A stretch of DNA of 64,000 nt from Alphaproteobacteria bacterium (GTDB lineage: Bacteria > Pseudomonadota > Gammaproteobacteria > Burkholderiales > Burkholderiaceae_C), in the NCBI GenBank assembly GCA_030054175.1, contig JASGCM010000010.1:59410-123409 (forward strand), in the 5' to 3' direction. A model generated the notes under the pieces. It saw only the letters and a list, made by a program, of their open reading frames with translations. It was not told where the DNA came from and made no database searches. Position numbers and translations under genes: made by a program. Of the stretch, positions 42,201-51,721 are shown in pieces (position 1 is the stretch's first letter; each line of letters begins with the position of its first letter).

Positions 42201-43393
42201 GCGTCCTCCCACAGCGTGCGCAAACGGCGTGCAGCATCGACCAAGTGCTCCATCGAGCTGGCCGTGGAAAAGCGAATGTGCTGCTCGGTGCCGTGGCTGC
42301 CAAAATCGCGCCCAGGGGTGGCGGCCACGCCGACGCGGCGCATCAGATCAAAGGCCAACTCCCAGCTGCCGGGCAGTCCCAGGCGTTGGCACAGGGCGCT
42401 GCAATCGGCCCAGGCATAAAACGCGCCATCGGGCATGACGGGCACCGACAACCCGGCATCTTTCAGTGCTGGGACGAAGAAGTCACGTCGAGACCTGAAT
42501 TGCTCGCGGCGTTGCTCGTATACCGACAGACTTGCGGGCTCGAAGCAGGCCAGGGCCGCATGCTGAGCCACGGCGCTGGCGCAGATGAACAGGTTTTGTG
42601 CCAAGCGCTCGATCACGGCCACCAGCGCCTCTGGCACCACCAACCAGCCCAGACGCCAACCCGTCATGTTGAAGTACTTGGAAAAACTGTTCACGCTGAT
42701 GATTTGCTCGTCGAGGGCAAGCGCAGTCTGACCCCAGGCCGCATCGAAACTCAGGCCCAGATAAATCTCGTCGACCAGGGTCACACCGCCTTGGCGGCTG
42801 ACCCAGTCGTGGATGCCCGCCATCTCTGTCGTGGCAATCGACGTGCCAGTGGGGTTCGAGGGCGAAGCCAGCAACACGCCACGCGTCTGCGCGCCCCAGT
42901 GCTCGCGCACCTGAGCCGCGTCCAACTGGTAGCGCTGGCTGGCGTCACAGGGCAACAGCACGGCGCGACCTTCGGCGGCGTTGACGAACTGCCGATTGCA
43001 GGGGTAACAGGGGTCCGGCATCAGCACCTCGTCGCCGGCCTCGATCAGGGCCAGGCAAGCCAACTGCAAAGCCGCCGAAGCACCGGCGGTGATGACGATG
43101 CGACGCGCCGGCACCGTCACGCCAAAGCGTTGCCCGTACCAATCGCTCAGGCGCTCACGCAGGGCGGGCAAGCCCAACGCCGGCAGGTATTGCGTGCGGC
43201 CATCGCGCAGCGCCTGCTCGGCGGCCTGCACCACCAGGGGCGGTGCGGTGAAGTCGGGCTCGCCGATGTTCAAAAACAGCATGGGTGGTGCGCCCGGCGG
43301 GATCTGGCGAGCCATTTCACCAGCGGCCTTGGCCACCTCCATCACATGAAAAGGTTCGATGCGTTGGACTCGCTGGGCGATGCGCATGACCAT
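42197..43393 (-). CDS. PLP-dependent aminotransferase, class I/II
   Basis: 398 residues from ATG 43393, just after the nusB stop (ATG 43387 is an alternative). Aspartate-aminotransferase fold: NIGEPDFTAPP, ASPSNPTGT, PLP-Lys in VNSFSKYFNMTGWRLGW, and the late CFEPAS region. Resembles AspC/ArgD-like and alanine-type transaminases kept between nusB and ybgC in Burkholderiales; the precise amino donor cannot be told. Confidence 0.9.
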   Translation of the reverse strand: MVMRIAQRVQRIEPFHVMEVAKAAGEMARQIPPGAPPMLFLNIGEPDFTAPPLVVQAAEQALRDGRTQYLPALGLPALRERLSDWYGQRFGVTVPARRIVITAGASAALQLACLALIEAGDEVLMPDPCYPCNRQFVNAAEGRAVLLPCDASQRYQLDAAQVREHWGAQTRGVLLASPSNPTGTSIATTEMAGIHDWVSRQGGVTLVDEIYLGLSFDAAWGQTALALDEQIISVNSFSKYFNMTGWRLGWLVVPEALVAVIERLAQNLFICASAVAQHAALACFEPASLSVYEQRREQFRSRRDFFVPALKDAGLSVPVMPDGAFYAWADCSALCQRLGLPGSWELAFDLMRRVGVAATPGRDFGSHGTEQHIRFSTASSMEHLVDAARRLRTLWEDA

Positions 43394-43394
43394 C

Positions 43395-43871
43395 TCAGCG
43401 GTCGCGCCGCTCGCTACCGGTTTCCTGCGGGCGCAGCTGCAACGCCAGAGCGTGCAAGACGGCGTTGACATACTTGTGGCCGTCGGTGCCACCAAACTGC
43501 TTGGCCAGCTCGATGCATTCATTGAGGGTCACGCGCCAGGGCACATCGAGGCAATGCTTGAATTCGTAGGCGCCCAGCCACATCACGGCGCGCTCAATCG
43601 GCGAGATCTCGACCAAAGGCCGATCAAGCAGCGGAGCGATCAGCGCATCCAGGGCTTCGGCATGTTCGGCGCAGCCCAACAACAGGGCGTCGTAGTGCAC
43701 CGAGTCGGCTTTGTTGAAACCAGCCAGGCCGCGTGTGAAGGCGTCGATCTGGGCCACCGGCTGGCGACTGACCAGGACTTGGTAGAGACCTTGCAGTGCG
43801 AACTCGCGCGAGCGGCTGCGCGCATTGCGCGCCGGCTTGCGGACCTCTGTGGCACCGGCCTTGGCCGTCAT
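43395..43871 (-). CDS. nusB: Transcription antitermination factor NusB
   Basis: 158 residues; helical RNA-binding protein that with NusE binds the boxA RNA in rRNA operons. Family features: [16 protein letters not shown], then [38 protein letters not shown] core with KYVNAVL near the end. Overlaps ribH by ATGA at its start, the usual ribH-nusB arrangement. Confidence 0.93.
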   Translation of the reverse strand: MTAKAGATEVRKPARNARSRSREFALQGLYQVLVSRQPVAQIDAFTRGLAGFNKADSVHYDALLLGCAEHAEALDALIAPLLDRPLVEISPIERAVMWLGAYEFKHCLDVPWRVTLNECIELAKQFGGTDGHKYVNAVLHALALQLRPQETGSERRDR

Positions 43872-44335
43872 GCGTGGGTCTCCAGCAAACGCGCCATCTC
43901 GACTGCCACGCGGGCCGCGTCACGACCTTTGTCGTGTTGCCGCGCCACCGCTTGGGCCAGGTCTTCGGTCGTCAAAATCGCATTGGCGATGGGGATGTGA
44001 TAGTCCAACCCGACACGGGTCACGCCGGCCCCCGACTCGTTGGCGACCAATTCGAAGTGGTAGGTTTCGCCGCGGATGATGCAACCCAGCGCGATCAGCG
44101 CCTGAAACGGGGGCTCTTCCTGTTGCGCCAACGCTTGCAGGGCCAGCGGCACCTCGAGTGCGCCAGGCACGCTCACATGGACGATGTCGTTATCGCCCAC
44201 GCCCATCGCAGCCAACTCGGCAGAACAGGCTTGCAGCAGTGCGCCGGTGATTTCTTCATTGAAGCGTGCCTGCACAATGCCGATGCGCAGGCCTTTGCCA
44301 TTCAGGGTGGTGCTGGCCGCAGTGGGGATGAACAT
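43868..44335 (-). CDS. ribH: 6,7-dimethyl-8-ribityllumazine synthase
   Basis: 155 residues. Motifs: [43 protein letters not shown], the catalytic His in that stretch, and [22 protein letters not shown] end (written here in outline). Condenses the RibB product with the pyrimidine from RibD. Lies 3 bases after ribBA and overlaps nusB. Confidence 0.95.
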   Translation of the reverse strand: MFIPTAASTTLNGKGLRIGIVQARFNEEITGALLQACSAELAAMGVGDNDIVHVSVPGALEVPLALQALAQQEEPPFQALIALGCIIRGETYHFELVANESGAGVTRVGLDYHIPIANAILTTEDLAQAVARQHDKGRDAARVAVEMARLLETHA

Positions 44336-44338
44336 GGG

Positions 44339-45457
44339 TCACTCCTGGGCCAAGTGGCCTTCAATTTCAAGGCCGTAGCCGGTCATGCTGGGCAAGCGAC
44401 GCGGACTGCCCAACAAAGTCATGCGGTGCACACCGCAGTCGCGCAGGATCTGTGCGCCCACGCCATAGCTGCGTAAATCCATGGTGCCGCGCTCGGGGCC
44501 ATGCGAGGCCCGGGCGGTGCCTTCGAACTGGGCCAACAACTGTTGGGCGCTTTCACCGCAATTGAGCAGCACCACCACGCCGCAAGACTGACTTGCGATG
44601 TGATTGAGCGCCGCATCCAGGCTCCAAGAGTGCATCTTGCGACCAGTCTCCAGCGCATCGAGCACCGACAAGGGTTCGTGTACCCGCACCGGCACCACCT
44701 GCTGGCTGCCGGGTTGTCCCTTCACCAGCGCCATGTGAATACCTTGACTGGGCAGGTCGCGGTAAGCGTGGGCCACAAATTCGCCGTAATTGGTCTGCAA
44801 CGTCTTGGTGCCGACCTTTTGCACCAGCGATTCGGTGCGGCTGCGGTAGGCGATCAGGTCGGCAATGGTGCCGATCTTCAGGCCGTGCTCGGCCGCGAAT
44901 AATTGCAAGTCGGGCAGCCGCGCCATGGTGCCGTCGTCTTTCATGATCTCGCAAATCACCGCTGCCGGGGTGCAGCCAGCCAGCGCCGAGAGGTCACAGC
45001 CGGCCTCGGTGTGACCGGCGCGCATCAACACGCCACCATCGACCGCTTGCAACGGGAAAATATGGCCCGGTTGCACCAGATCGCTGGGTTGGCTTTGGGG
45101 GTTCACCGCCACTTGCACGGTGCGCGCGCGATCGGCGGCGGAAATGCCGGTGGTCACGCCCTCGGCGGCCTCGATCGAGACCGTGAAGGCGGTGCTGTAG
45201 ACCGTGCCATTGCGTGTCGCCATGGGCGGCAGCTTCAAGAATTCGCAGCGCTCGCGCGTGAGTGTCAGGCAAATCAAGCCACGGCCAAAGCGGGCCATGA
45301 AATTGATGGCCTCGGGCGTCACGTGTTGGGCCGCCATGACCAAGTCGCCCTCGTTCTCGCGGTCTTCTTCGTCGACCAAAATCACGATGCGACCGGCCTG
45401 GATTTCGGCGACGATCTCTTCCACCGGTGAGATGGGCACGGGTTGCAAGGTCTTCAT
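44339..45457 (-). CDS. ribBA: DHBP synthase with a degenerate GTP cyclohydrolase II-like domain (RibBX type)
   Basis: 372 residues. Residues 1-205 form an intact 3,4-dihydroxy-2-butanone-4-phosphate synthase: [13 protein letters not shown] with metal-binding acids, and [11 protein letters not shown]. The C-terminal part has a GTP cyclohydrolase II shape ([33 protein letters not shown]), but the three zinc Cys normally seen as RVHSECLTGD...RCDCG are absent, so it is unlikely to open GTP. This is the RibBX variant known in many proteobacteria; a separate ribA should exist elsewhere. Overlaps ribE by four bases. Confidence 0.9.
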   Translation of the reverse strand: MKTLQPVPISPVEEIVAEIQAGRIVILVDEEDRENEGDLVMAAQHVTPEAINFMARFGRGLICLTLTRERCEFLKLPPMATRNGTVYSTAFTVSIEAAEGVTTGISAADRARTVQVAVNPQSQPSDLVQPGHIFPLQAVDGGVLMRAGHTEAGCDLSALAGCTPAAVICEIMKDDGTMARLPDLQLFAAEHGLKIGTIADLIAYRSRTESLVQKVGTKTLQTNYGEFVAHAYRDLPSQGIHMALVKGQPGSQQVVPVRVHEPLSVLDALETGRKMHSWSLDAALNHIASQSCGVVVLLNCGESAQQLLAQFEGTARASHGPERGTMDLRSYGVGAQILRDCGVHRMTLLGSPRRLPSMTGYGLEIEGHLAQE

Positions 45458-46092
45458 GCGGAAGCTTTCGGGTTCAGTCCGGCACTGAGCATGCGTTCGA
45501 CATAACGCGCCACGGTGTCGATTTCCAAATTCACCCGCACCCCGGCCTTCAATTCAGACAAGGCGGTGTGGGTGACGGTGTGGGGGATGAGGTTGATGCT
45601 GATCTCGCAGCCTTGGCCCAAGTCGGCCACCTGATTCACGGTCAGGCTCACGCCGTTGACCGTCACAGAACCCTTGTAGGCCATGTAACGCGCCAACTCC
45701 AGCGGGGCGACAATGCGCAGCAGCCAGCTTTCGCCGACTTGTTCGAAATGGCTGACCTGACCCTGGCCGTCGACATGGCCCGAGACGATGTGTCCGCCCA
45801 GCCGATCATTGGCGCGCAGCGCTTTCTCCAGGTTGACCCGGCCGGTTTGGTCCAAGCCGCTGGTGCGAGCCAGGGACTCGACCGAAATTTCGATGCAAAA
45901 CTGCTGTTGAGGGACATCGAGCCGAGTGACGGTCATGCAGGCGCCGTTGATGGCGATGCTGTCACCCAAGCCCACGTCATCGAGGTACCCGGCCGGCGCC
46001 TGCAAAGTAAGGCGTTTGCCGTGATCCAAAGAGCGACCCAGGTCGTGAACGGCGACGATGCGCCCCACGCCGGTGATGATTCCGGTGAACAT
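45454..46092 (-). CDS. ribE: Riboflavin synthase, alpha subunit
   Basis: 212 residues from ATG 46092 ([10 protein letters not shown], the canonical start). Two homologous lumazine-binding halves: [14 protein letters not shown] and later [16 protein letters not shown], and the GHVDGQGQV motif. Converts two lumazines to riboflavin. Stop overlaps the ribBA start; 34 bases from ribD. Confidence 0.95.
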   Translation of the reverse strand: MFTGIITGVGRIVAVHDLGRSLDHGKRLTLQAPAGYLDDVGLGDSIAINGACMTVTRLDVPQQQFCIEISVESLARTSGLDQTGRVNLEKALRANDRLGGHIVSGHVDGQGQVSHFEQVGESWLLRIVAPLELARYMAYKGSVTVNGVSLTVNQVADLGQGCEISINLIPHTVTHTALSELKAGVRVNLEIDTVARYVERMLSAGLNPKASA

Positions 46093-46126
46093 TCTTGTAT
46101 TGTAGCCCTCGCGCGGCCCCACTGTT

Positions 46127-47224
46127 TCAGCGCCGGGCGCGCAAACGCAAGTCGCGGCCCATGCGCTCGCACTCGATCCATTCAAAACTCAGCGCTTGGC
46201 TCAGATCGGTGAATTCGGGCCATTGCGCCATGCCACGGCCGTTGCCCAGCATTTGGGGCGCCAGATAGATCAGCAATTCGTCCACCAGCCCTGCGCGCAG
46301 CAGCGAGCCATTGAGCAAGTGCCCGGCTTCTATGTGCAGTTCATTGACCCCGCGTTGGCCCAAATCGGCCATCATCGCGATCAAATCGACCTTGCCAGCG
46401 GCATTCGCCATGCAGCGCACCTCGGCCCCCCGTTCGATCAGGGCCTGTTGGGCGGCGTTGGGCTGCTGTGCGCCATAAATCCAGACCGGTCGGCGGGGTG
46501 CCCACAGTTGGGCTGTGGCGGGAGTCTCCCAGCGCGAATCGACCACCACCAGCGCCGGTTGGCGCGGGGTCTGCACCAGCCGCACGTCCATCCGGGGGTC
46601 GTCTTCCCGCACCGTGCCCATGCCTGTCAAGATCGCACAGGCGCGCGCGCGCCAGGCATGTCCGTCGGCGCGCGCCTCAGGCCCGGTGATCCATTGGCTC
46701 AAGCCATTGGCCAGCGCGGTTTGGCCATCGAGTGAGGCGGCGATTTTCATGCGCACCCAGGGGCGGCCCCGCGTCATGCGCGACATGAAGCCGATATTCA
46801 TGTCGTGGGCTTGTTCGGCCAACAGGCCCAGCTCCACCTTCACGCCATGGGCGCGCAGATGCGCCAGACCGCGTCCGGCCACCAGCGGATTGGGGTCGGC
46901 CAGGGCCACCACCACCCGCGCCACCCCGGCTTGGGTCAAAGCCTCGCAACAAGGGCCAGTGCGGCCCTGATGGGCGCAAGGCTCAAGCGTCACATAAGCG
47001 GTGGCTCCTTGCAGGTCGTGGCCGCGAGACTGCGCGTCGCGCAAGGCCATGACCTCGGCGTGCGCTTGCCCGACGGCCTGTGTGTGGCCTTCGCCCAGCA
47101 CCCGACTCTGGGCATCGGTCAGCACGCACCCCACGCGCGGGTTGGGCGAGGTCAGGAACAGCGCCTGACCGGCCAGTTCCAGCGCGCGCTGCATCATGCG
47201 GACATCGAAGGTGGGCTCACTCAT
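46127..47224 (-). CDS. ribD: Bifunctional pyrimidine deaminase/reductase RibD
   Basis: 365 residues from ATG 47224 (an ATG at 47260 would add 12 unlike residues). N-terminal deaminase with zinc motif HAEVMAL and PCAHQGRTGPC, C-terminal reductase with VRMKIAASLDGQTA and GMGTVREDDPRM. Carries out the second and third riboflavin steps. Begins 36 bases after the minor-pilin genes, so it may share their transcript. Confidence 0.95.
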   Translation of the reverse strand: MSEPTFDVRMMQRALELAGQALFLTSPNPRVGCVLTDAQSRVLGEGHTQAVGQAHAEVMALRDAQSRGHDLQGATAYVTLEPCAHQGRTGPCCEALTQAGVARVVVALADPNPLVAGRGLAHLRAHGVKVELGLLAEQAHDMNIGFMSRMTRGRPWVRMKIAASLDGQTALANGLSQWITGPEARADGHAWRARACAILTGMGTVREDDPRMDVRLVQTPRQPALVVVDSRWETPATAQLWAPRRPVWIYGAQQPNAAQQALIERGAEVRCMANAAGKVDLIAMMADLGQRGVNELHIEAGHLLNGSLLRAGLVDELLIYLAPQMLGNGRGMAQWPEFTDLSQALSFEWIECERMGRDLRLRARR

Positions 47225-47260
47225 GGGGGGATTATCTGGCATCAGCCCAGCCCAGCTCAC

Positions 47261-47650
47261 TCACCAACATGACAAGCCCACCGCATCGGTGCCGCGCTGG
47301 CCCTGCTCGCTCAGCCACAGCGCGCCGCAGGCGTCGTCCCCCTGGCGACCCTGCGGCGTGGCGCGCAGCGTGTAGCCGCTGCTGCCACGCGTCAGCGTCA
47401 GGCGGTAACTCAGGCCCTCGGGCCAGGGGCCGGGCTCGGGCAGTTGGCTGGGCCACTGGCCGGTCAGCGCGGCCTCGCGCTCGACCCAGGCGCCCGCCTG
47501 AGCCAAAGCCTGCCTGGCCAGCGCCCTTTGGCCGCGTTGCCAGGCGCTGTGTTGCAGCGGCAGGGCCTGCGCCGCCAGCACCCCGGCAATCGCCACAGCG
47601 CACAGGCACTCGAGCAGGCTGAACCCCCTGACTGGCCCCGGCTTCTTCAT
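47261..47650 (-). CDS. PilE/FimT-like minor pilin
   Basis: 129 residues from ATG 47650. A short basic leader MKKPGPVRG, cleavage after Gly, then FSLLECLCAVAIAGVLA with Glu at +5; class IVa leader style. The mature part has a Cys pair at the end (DACG and LSCW). The only one of the five pilins here with a normal Glu+5. Last of the cluster; overlaps its neighbour by ATGA. Confidence 0.8.
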   Translation of the reverse strand: MKKPGPVRGFSLLECLCAVAIAGVLAAQALPLQHSAWQRGQRALARQALAQAGAWVEREAALTGQWPSQLPEPGPWPEGLSYRLTLTRGSSGYTLRATPQGRQGDDACGALWLSEQGQRGTDAVGLSCW

Positions 47651-48168
47651 GGCATCACCTCGCGCCAACTCAGCCAGCGCCCCTGGCCCGGGGTGGGCGG
47701 ATCCAGCCACACCGCCTGCATCAGCGAGCCCGAGCCAGGGGCCCACTGCACCCAGGCGGTTAAGCGCACCAGCGTGCCTGCATCACTGGCGGTGCTCTCG
47801 ATCCAACAGCCCAATCTCGCCCCGGGCAGGGTGGGCCAGCCCTGTGCCCAAGCCGGGCGGGCCGAACAGCCGCCCCAACCGATCTGCTCCACCAGCCCCA
47901 ACCAATGCGCTCGCGCCAGGCCAGCGCTGCCTTGCCAGGCACAACGCCCCTGCGTGCAGCCGCGCTCAGGGGGGGGCGCTGCTTGCGGCCAGGTCTGCTT
48001 GGCGTCGCGCAGCACGGCTTCGGCGGCCAGCAGCGCCTGCACTGCCAACTGGCGCTGCGCCCAGCCCCGGTTCAGTGCGGCCAGAGTCAGCCAAGCCATC
48101 AGGATGCTGGCCGAGAGCAGGGTGCACACCAGCAGCACCCCCACCAGCGCCACGCCGCGCTGTCTCAT
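47647..48168 (-). CDS. PilX/GspK-like minor pilin
   Basis: 173 residues from ATG 48168. Leader MRQRG, then VALVGVLLVCTLLSASILM; there is no acidic residue at +5, a feature shared with PilX and GspK tip pseudopilins. Several Cys in the globular part (RGCTQGRCAW, GGCS). Central in an overlapping set of five pilin genes. Confidence 0.7.
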   Translation of the reverse strand: MRQRGVALVGVLLVCTLLSASILMAWLTLAALNRGWAQRQLAVQALLAAEAVLRDAKQTWPQAAPPPERGCTQGRCAWQGSAGLARAHWLGLVEQIGWGGCSARPAWAQGWPTLPGARLGCWIESTASDAGTLVRLTAWVQWAPGSGSLMQAVWLDPPTPGQGRWLSWREVMP

Positions 48169-48908
48169 GGTCCCTCGACCCGCAAGGCCCACTGGCGTGT
48201 CCAGACCCGGGTCATGCGCTGCGTGTCGCTGCTGGCGCGGCCCAGACAATCGCTGGTGTACCCGACCCCTGCGCCGCCCGCCGCACTGGCCTGCAGTGTC
48301 AGGCACAGGCGCACCCCCAACGCCACGCCTTGGGCAGGGGCATCGCCCGTCGCCCGCCAACGCCAACGGGGCTCTTCTGGGCTGCCGCTTTGCCAAGCCC
48401 ACCAGGCCTGCCAGCCGCGCACCTGCTCGACCCAGGACTGCCAACGGGCGTTGGGTTGAGCCGTGTCCTTGCATTTCAATTGACCGTCGACCCAATCGAA
48501 CTGGTCTTGCAGCAGCGCCGGCGCTTGGTCAGCGTCCTTGGCCCATACCCGGGTGTTTTGGCAATTCGGGTCCAGTTCGGGCCGGTCGTGGATGGCGCGC
48601 GCATGCACCCAGGTGGGGGCCTGTCCAGGGGGCAAGGCCACATAGGCTGCGCTGGCTTGCCAGTGCTGACCATCAAAGACCAGTGGACGCGACCCCGCTT
48701 GGCGACTCAGGCGCAACAGCGCCCGCTCAAGCCATGGCGTGCGTTGCAGCAGCTCTGTGCGCAAGTCTTGTTCGGTCCACCACTGCCAGTGCACGCCCCA
48801 AGCCTGCACCGCCATGCTCAGCACCGACAGCCCCAGGCTCAGCCCCAAGAGCATGTCGATCTGCCCCACGCCCAGAGTGCCCCGCCGGGTCGGGGTCGAG
48901 TGCTTCAT
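48165..48908 (-). CDS. PilW-like minor pilin
   Basis: 247 residues from ATG 48908. N-terminus RRGTLGVGQIDMLLGLSLGLSVLS: cleavage after the second Gly would leave VGQID with Asp at +5, as in PilW. The globular domain is Trp- and Gln-rich with Cys in DPNCQN, LKCKD and RLCLTL. Order between the PilV-like and PilX-like genes supports the call. Confidence 0.65.
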   Translation of the reverse strand: MKHSTPTRRGTLGVGQIDMLLGLSLGLSVLSMAVQAWGVHWQWWTEQDLRTELLQRTPWLERALLRLSRQAGSRPLVFDGQHWQASAAYVALPPGQAPTWVHARAIHDRPELDPNCQNTRVWAKDADQAPALLQDQFDWVDGQLKCKDTAQPNARWQSWVEQVRGWQAWWAWQSGSPEEPRWRWRATGDAPAQGVALGVRLCLTLQASAAGGAGVGYTSDCLGRASSDTQRMTRVWTRQWALRVEGP

Positions 48909-49390
48909 GGCCACCCCAGCGCCACCAGGCAGCGCCAACCTTCGGGGCAGATCTGACCATTCACCCCCATGTCGCGCGCCGGGGCGCCGGCCTCGGGCCA
49001 GCGCACAGCCACCGCCTGGATGCGCGCATCCCCACTCCAGGGAGCCAGCCAAGTCTGACCTTGCGGTAACTCACGGCCCAGCCTCTGCTGCCAATCGGCC
49101 AACAGGCTCTGGCGCCAGGCGGTGGCATCGCACTCGATGCGCACGCAGTCGGGGCCTGCCATGCGCTCGCCCCAGCCCAGACCCATGGGAGCCGTCGCGC
49201 GGGCCAGACGCAGGGTCTCGAACAAGTCGGCCTGGTATTCTCCAGCCACGGTCTGTTGGGCGAGCAGCCGGTACTGTTGCAGCAGTGCACGTGTTTGCCA
49301 GACCAGACTCAGCCCCAGCCAAGACCACAGGCCCAGCGCCAGCAGGGCGTCCAGCAAAGCCCAACCCCGAAGGCTTGAGGGCATGCTCAT
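48905..49390 (-). CDS. PilV-like minor pilin
   Basis: 161 residues from ATG 49390, chosen because it makes the same ATGA overlap with the upstream gene as the other joints of the cluster (49399 and 49384 are alternatives). Leader MSMPSSLRG, then WALLDALLALGLWSWLG with Asp in place of Glu at +5. Pilus-tip minor pilin by position and shape. Confidence 0.65.
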   Translation of the reverse strand: MSMPSSLRGWALLDALLALGLWSWLGLSLVWQTRALLQQYRLLAQQTVAGEYQADLFETLRLARATAPMGLGWGERMAGPDCVRIECDATAWRQSLLADWQQRLGRELPQGQTWLAPWSGDARIQAVAVRWPEAGAPARDMGVNGQICPEGWRCLVALGWP

Positions 49391-49890
49391 TCGCTGCATG
49401 ACTGTCCCTGCACCCGGCGCAAACGCCCCAAGGCATTCAAACACAACCACGCCGCCGGGCCCAGTCCCATCGACTGGGCCTGAAACACCGCGCTGGCCCC
49501 GCCGCTGAGAGGCTCGCCCCAGGCATCGATGCGCCAGCCCTCGGCAGGCTTAAAGCCCCAACGCACCGTGGACCCCGGTTGCGACTCTCGGGCGGTCGAC
49601 GCGATGTCTGGCGCGACCCATTGCCAGGGGCAGGGCTGGGTCGCCGGGCACGGGCTGGGGGTTTGCAATCGCGCCCCGCGCCCCAGACGCAACGACTGCC
49701 AGCGGTTGGCCCACCAATCGGCCTCAAAGCTGGATCGGGCCTGTGCCGCCATGCTGCGCTGGCCACTGGCGTGCAAGGCGGGTTGGGCGCTGGAGAGCAT
49801 CACGCCCAGCAAAGCCAATGCCGTCAAGGCGCCCAATAGCGCGTGGCCGGCTTGGTCTTGGGCGGAAGAGGGGGTGGGCAGGGCGTACAT
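49387..49890 (-). CDS. FimT/GspH-like minor pilin, first of the cluster
   Basis: 167 residues from ATG 49890. Leader ends QDQAG, then HALLGALTALALLGVM: hydrophobic helix present but neither Phe+1 nor Glu+5. The rest, with a late CLNALGRLRRVQGQSC, resembles the C-terminus of FimT/FimU/GspH proteins, which often end with such a basic/Cys motif. 75 bases from the restored end of nrdR. Confidence 0.65.
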   Translation of the reverse strand: MYALPTPSSAQDQAGHALLGALTALALLGVMLSSAQPALHASGQRSMAAQARSSFEADWWANRWQSLRLGRGARLQTPSPCPATQPCPWQWVAPDIASTARESQPGSTVRWGFKPAEGWRIDAWGEPLSGGASAVFQAQSMGLGPAAWLCLNALGRLRRVQGQSCSE

Positions 49891-49964
49891 GCAGCCATGG
49901 TGCTGCACCGGGGCCGTCTTTTCAATGCCACGGTGACAGCGAACTGTGCACCGCAGGAAGCACC

Positions 49965-50414
49965 TCAGCGGCGCACCTCGTCGACCAGGGTCTTGAACTC
50001 GTCGATGTCCTCAAAACTGCGGTAGACACTGGCAAAGCGCACATAGGCCACCTTGTCGAGCTTGCGCAATTCGCGCATTACCATCTCGCCGATGCGCGTC
50101 GAGGCAATCTCTCGCTACGCCTGACTGAGTAATTTTTCTTCGATCCGCTCGATCGCCGAGTCGACCTGTTCGGTGCTGACCGGGCGCTTGCGCAGCGCCA
50201 GGTTCATGCTCGCGCGCAATTTGCTGCGGTCGAAGTCGATGCGCCGGCCATCTTTTTTGACGATGGCCGGGAAGTTCACCTCGGGTTTTTCATAGGTGGT
50301 GAAGCGCTTTTCGCAAGACACGCATTGACGGCGGCGGCGGATGGTGTCTCCTTCTTCCGCCAGCCGGGTCTCCATGACCTGGGTTTCCAGGTTGCCGCAA
50401 AAGGGACACTTCAC
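49965..50414 (-). pseudogene. nrdR: nrdR interrupted by an in-frame amber codon
   Basis: NrdR represses ribonucleotide reductase genes when dATP is high. The N-terminal zinc ribbon is intact (MKCPFC with Cys3/Cys6, and RRRRQCVSC with Cys31/Cys34) and the ATP-cone begins ([17 protein letters not shown]). Codon 100 is TAG at 50115-50117, where the family has Glu in GEREIAS; the frame then continues undamaged through [26 protein letters not shown] to a TGA at 49965-49967. Read through, it gives 149 residues, the E. coli NrdR length. The truncated 99-residue product lacks about a third of the ATP-cone. A G-to-T change (GAG to TAG) explains it; a sequencing error is possible. TAG is used as a normal stop elsewhere in the window. 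Confidence 0.85.
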
Positions 50415-50427
50415 GCGCGCGCCCCGA

Positions 50428-51672
50428 TCAACGGTAGACCGGGAAACGCGCGGTCAAGGCGTTGACCTTGGCCCGCACCGCTTCAATGTGGGCGGCGTCA
50501 CGCGGGTGATCCAGCACATCGGCAATCAGGTTTGCAGTCAGGCGCGCCTCTTCGTCCTTGAAGCCGCGCGTGGTCATTGCCGGTGTGCCGATGCGCACGC
50601 CACTGGTGACCATTGGCTTTTCCGGGTCGTTGGGAATGGCGTTCTTGTTGATCGTCATGTGGGCCTGGCCCAGCACCGCCTCGGCTTCCTTGCCGGTGAT
50701 GCCCTTGGCGCGCAGGTCGACCAACATCACATGGCTCTCGGTGCGGCCGCTGACGATGCGCAAACCGCGCTGGGTCAGGGTCTCGGCGACGATTTGCGCG
50801 TTGCGGATCACTTGTGCCTGGTAGGTCTTGAATTCGGAGGTCAGCGCCTCTTTGAAGGCCACCGCCTTGGCGGCGATCACATGCATCAGGGGGCCGCCTT
50901 GCAGGCCGGGGAAGATGGCGCTATTGATGGCCTTCTCGTGCTCGGCCTTCATCAGAATGATGCCGCCACGCGGGCCTCGCAGGCTCTTGTGGGTGGTCGA
51001 TGTCACCACATCGGCATGCGGCACCGGATTGGGGTAGACGCCAGCGGCGATCAGACCGGCGTAGTGCGCCATGTCGACCAGAAAAATCGCGCCCACGTCC
51101 TTGGCCACTTTGGCGAAACGAGCCCAGTCGATGCGCAGGCTATAAGCCGAGGCACCGGCCACGATCAGCTTGGGACGGGCCTCGTGGGCCTTTTTCTCCA
51201 TGGCGTCGTAATCGATCTCTTCCTGGGCATTCAGGCCGTAAGAGACCACGTTGAACCACTTGCCCGACATGTTCAGCGCCATGCCGTGGGTCAAGTGACC
51301 GCCTTCGGCCAGGCTCATGCCCATGATGGTGTCGCCAGGCTTCAAAAAGGCCAAGAACACGGCCTCGTTGGCAGAGGCGCCGCAGTGCGGCTGCACATTG
51401 GCGGCGTCGGCGCCAAACAATTGCTTCACGCGGTCAATGGCCAGTTGCTCGGCCACGTCGACGTTTTCACAGCCACCATAATACCGCTTGCCCGGGTAGC
51501 CTTCGGCGTATTTGTTGGTCAGTTGCGAGCCTTGCGCCGCCATCACAGCCGGTGAGGCGTAGTTTTCACTGGCAATCAGCTCAATGTGGTGTTCCTGGCG
51601 CGCATTTTCGGCCTGAATGGCGGCCCACAATTCGGGGTCGGTGTGTTGAACCAAATGTTGACGATCGTACAT
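50428..51672 (-). CDS. glyA: Serine hydroxymethyltransferase
   Basis: 414 residues. [17 protein letters not shown] start (here [17 protein letters not shown]), [31 protein letters not shown] region as [17 protein letters not shown]-Lys in [14 protein letters not shown]. Makes glycine and methylene-THF from serine. AAAGGA precedes the ATG, and a ZTP riboswitch lies in its leader. nrdR follows after 13 bases. Confidence 0.96.
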   Translation of the reverse strand: MYDRQHLVQHTDPELWAAIQAENARQEHHIELIASENYASPAVMAAQGSQLTNKYAEGYPGKRYYGGCENVDVAEQLAIDRVKQLFGADAANVQPHCGASANEAVFLAFLKPGDTIMGMSLAEGGHLTHGMALNMSGKWFNVVSYGLNAQEEIDYDAMEKKAHEARPKLIVAGASAYSLRIDWARFAKVAKDVGAIFLVDMAHYAGLIAAGVYPNPVPHADVVTSTTHKSLRGPRGGIILMKAEHEKAINSAIFPGLQGGPLMHVIAAKAVAFKEALTSEFKTYQAQVIRNAQIVAETLTQRGLRIVSGRTESHVMLVDLRAKGITGKEAEAVLGQAHMTINKNAIPNDPEKPMVTSGVRIGTPAMTTRGFKDEEARLTANLIADVLDHPRDAAHIEAVRAKVNALTARFPVYR

Positions 51673-51698
51673 AACGGCAGTCCTTTGAAGAAAGAGAT

Positions 51699-51713
51699 GG
51701 CCTGGCGCAGGCC
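51699..51713 (-). terminator. Hairpin of the riboswitch expression platform
   Basis: Perfect 6-bp stem GGCCTG-CGC-CAGGCC on the minus strand, followed by ATCTCTTTCTT, between the aptamer and the glyA ribosome-binding site. A weak intrinsic terminator in the position expected for transcriptional control by the ZTP aptamer. Confidence 0.5.
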
Positions 51714-51721
51714 AAGCCCCA

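Noticed and set aside
42197..47224. FMN riboswitch before the riboflavin genes
   Set aside because: Gaps between the genes are 0-36 bases and none has the conserved RFN elements.
50115..50117. Genetic-code reassignment of TAG
   Set aside because: TAG ends other intact genes here (for example the ABC ATPase at 5017-5019 and the prepilin at 15202-15204), so a general reassignment is not supported.
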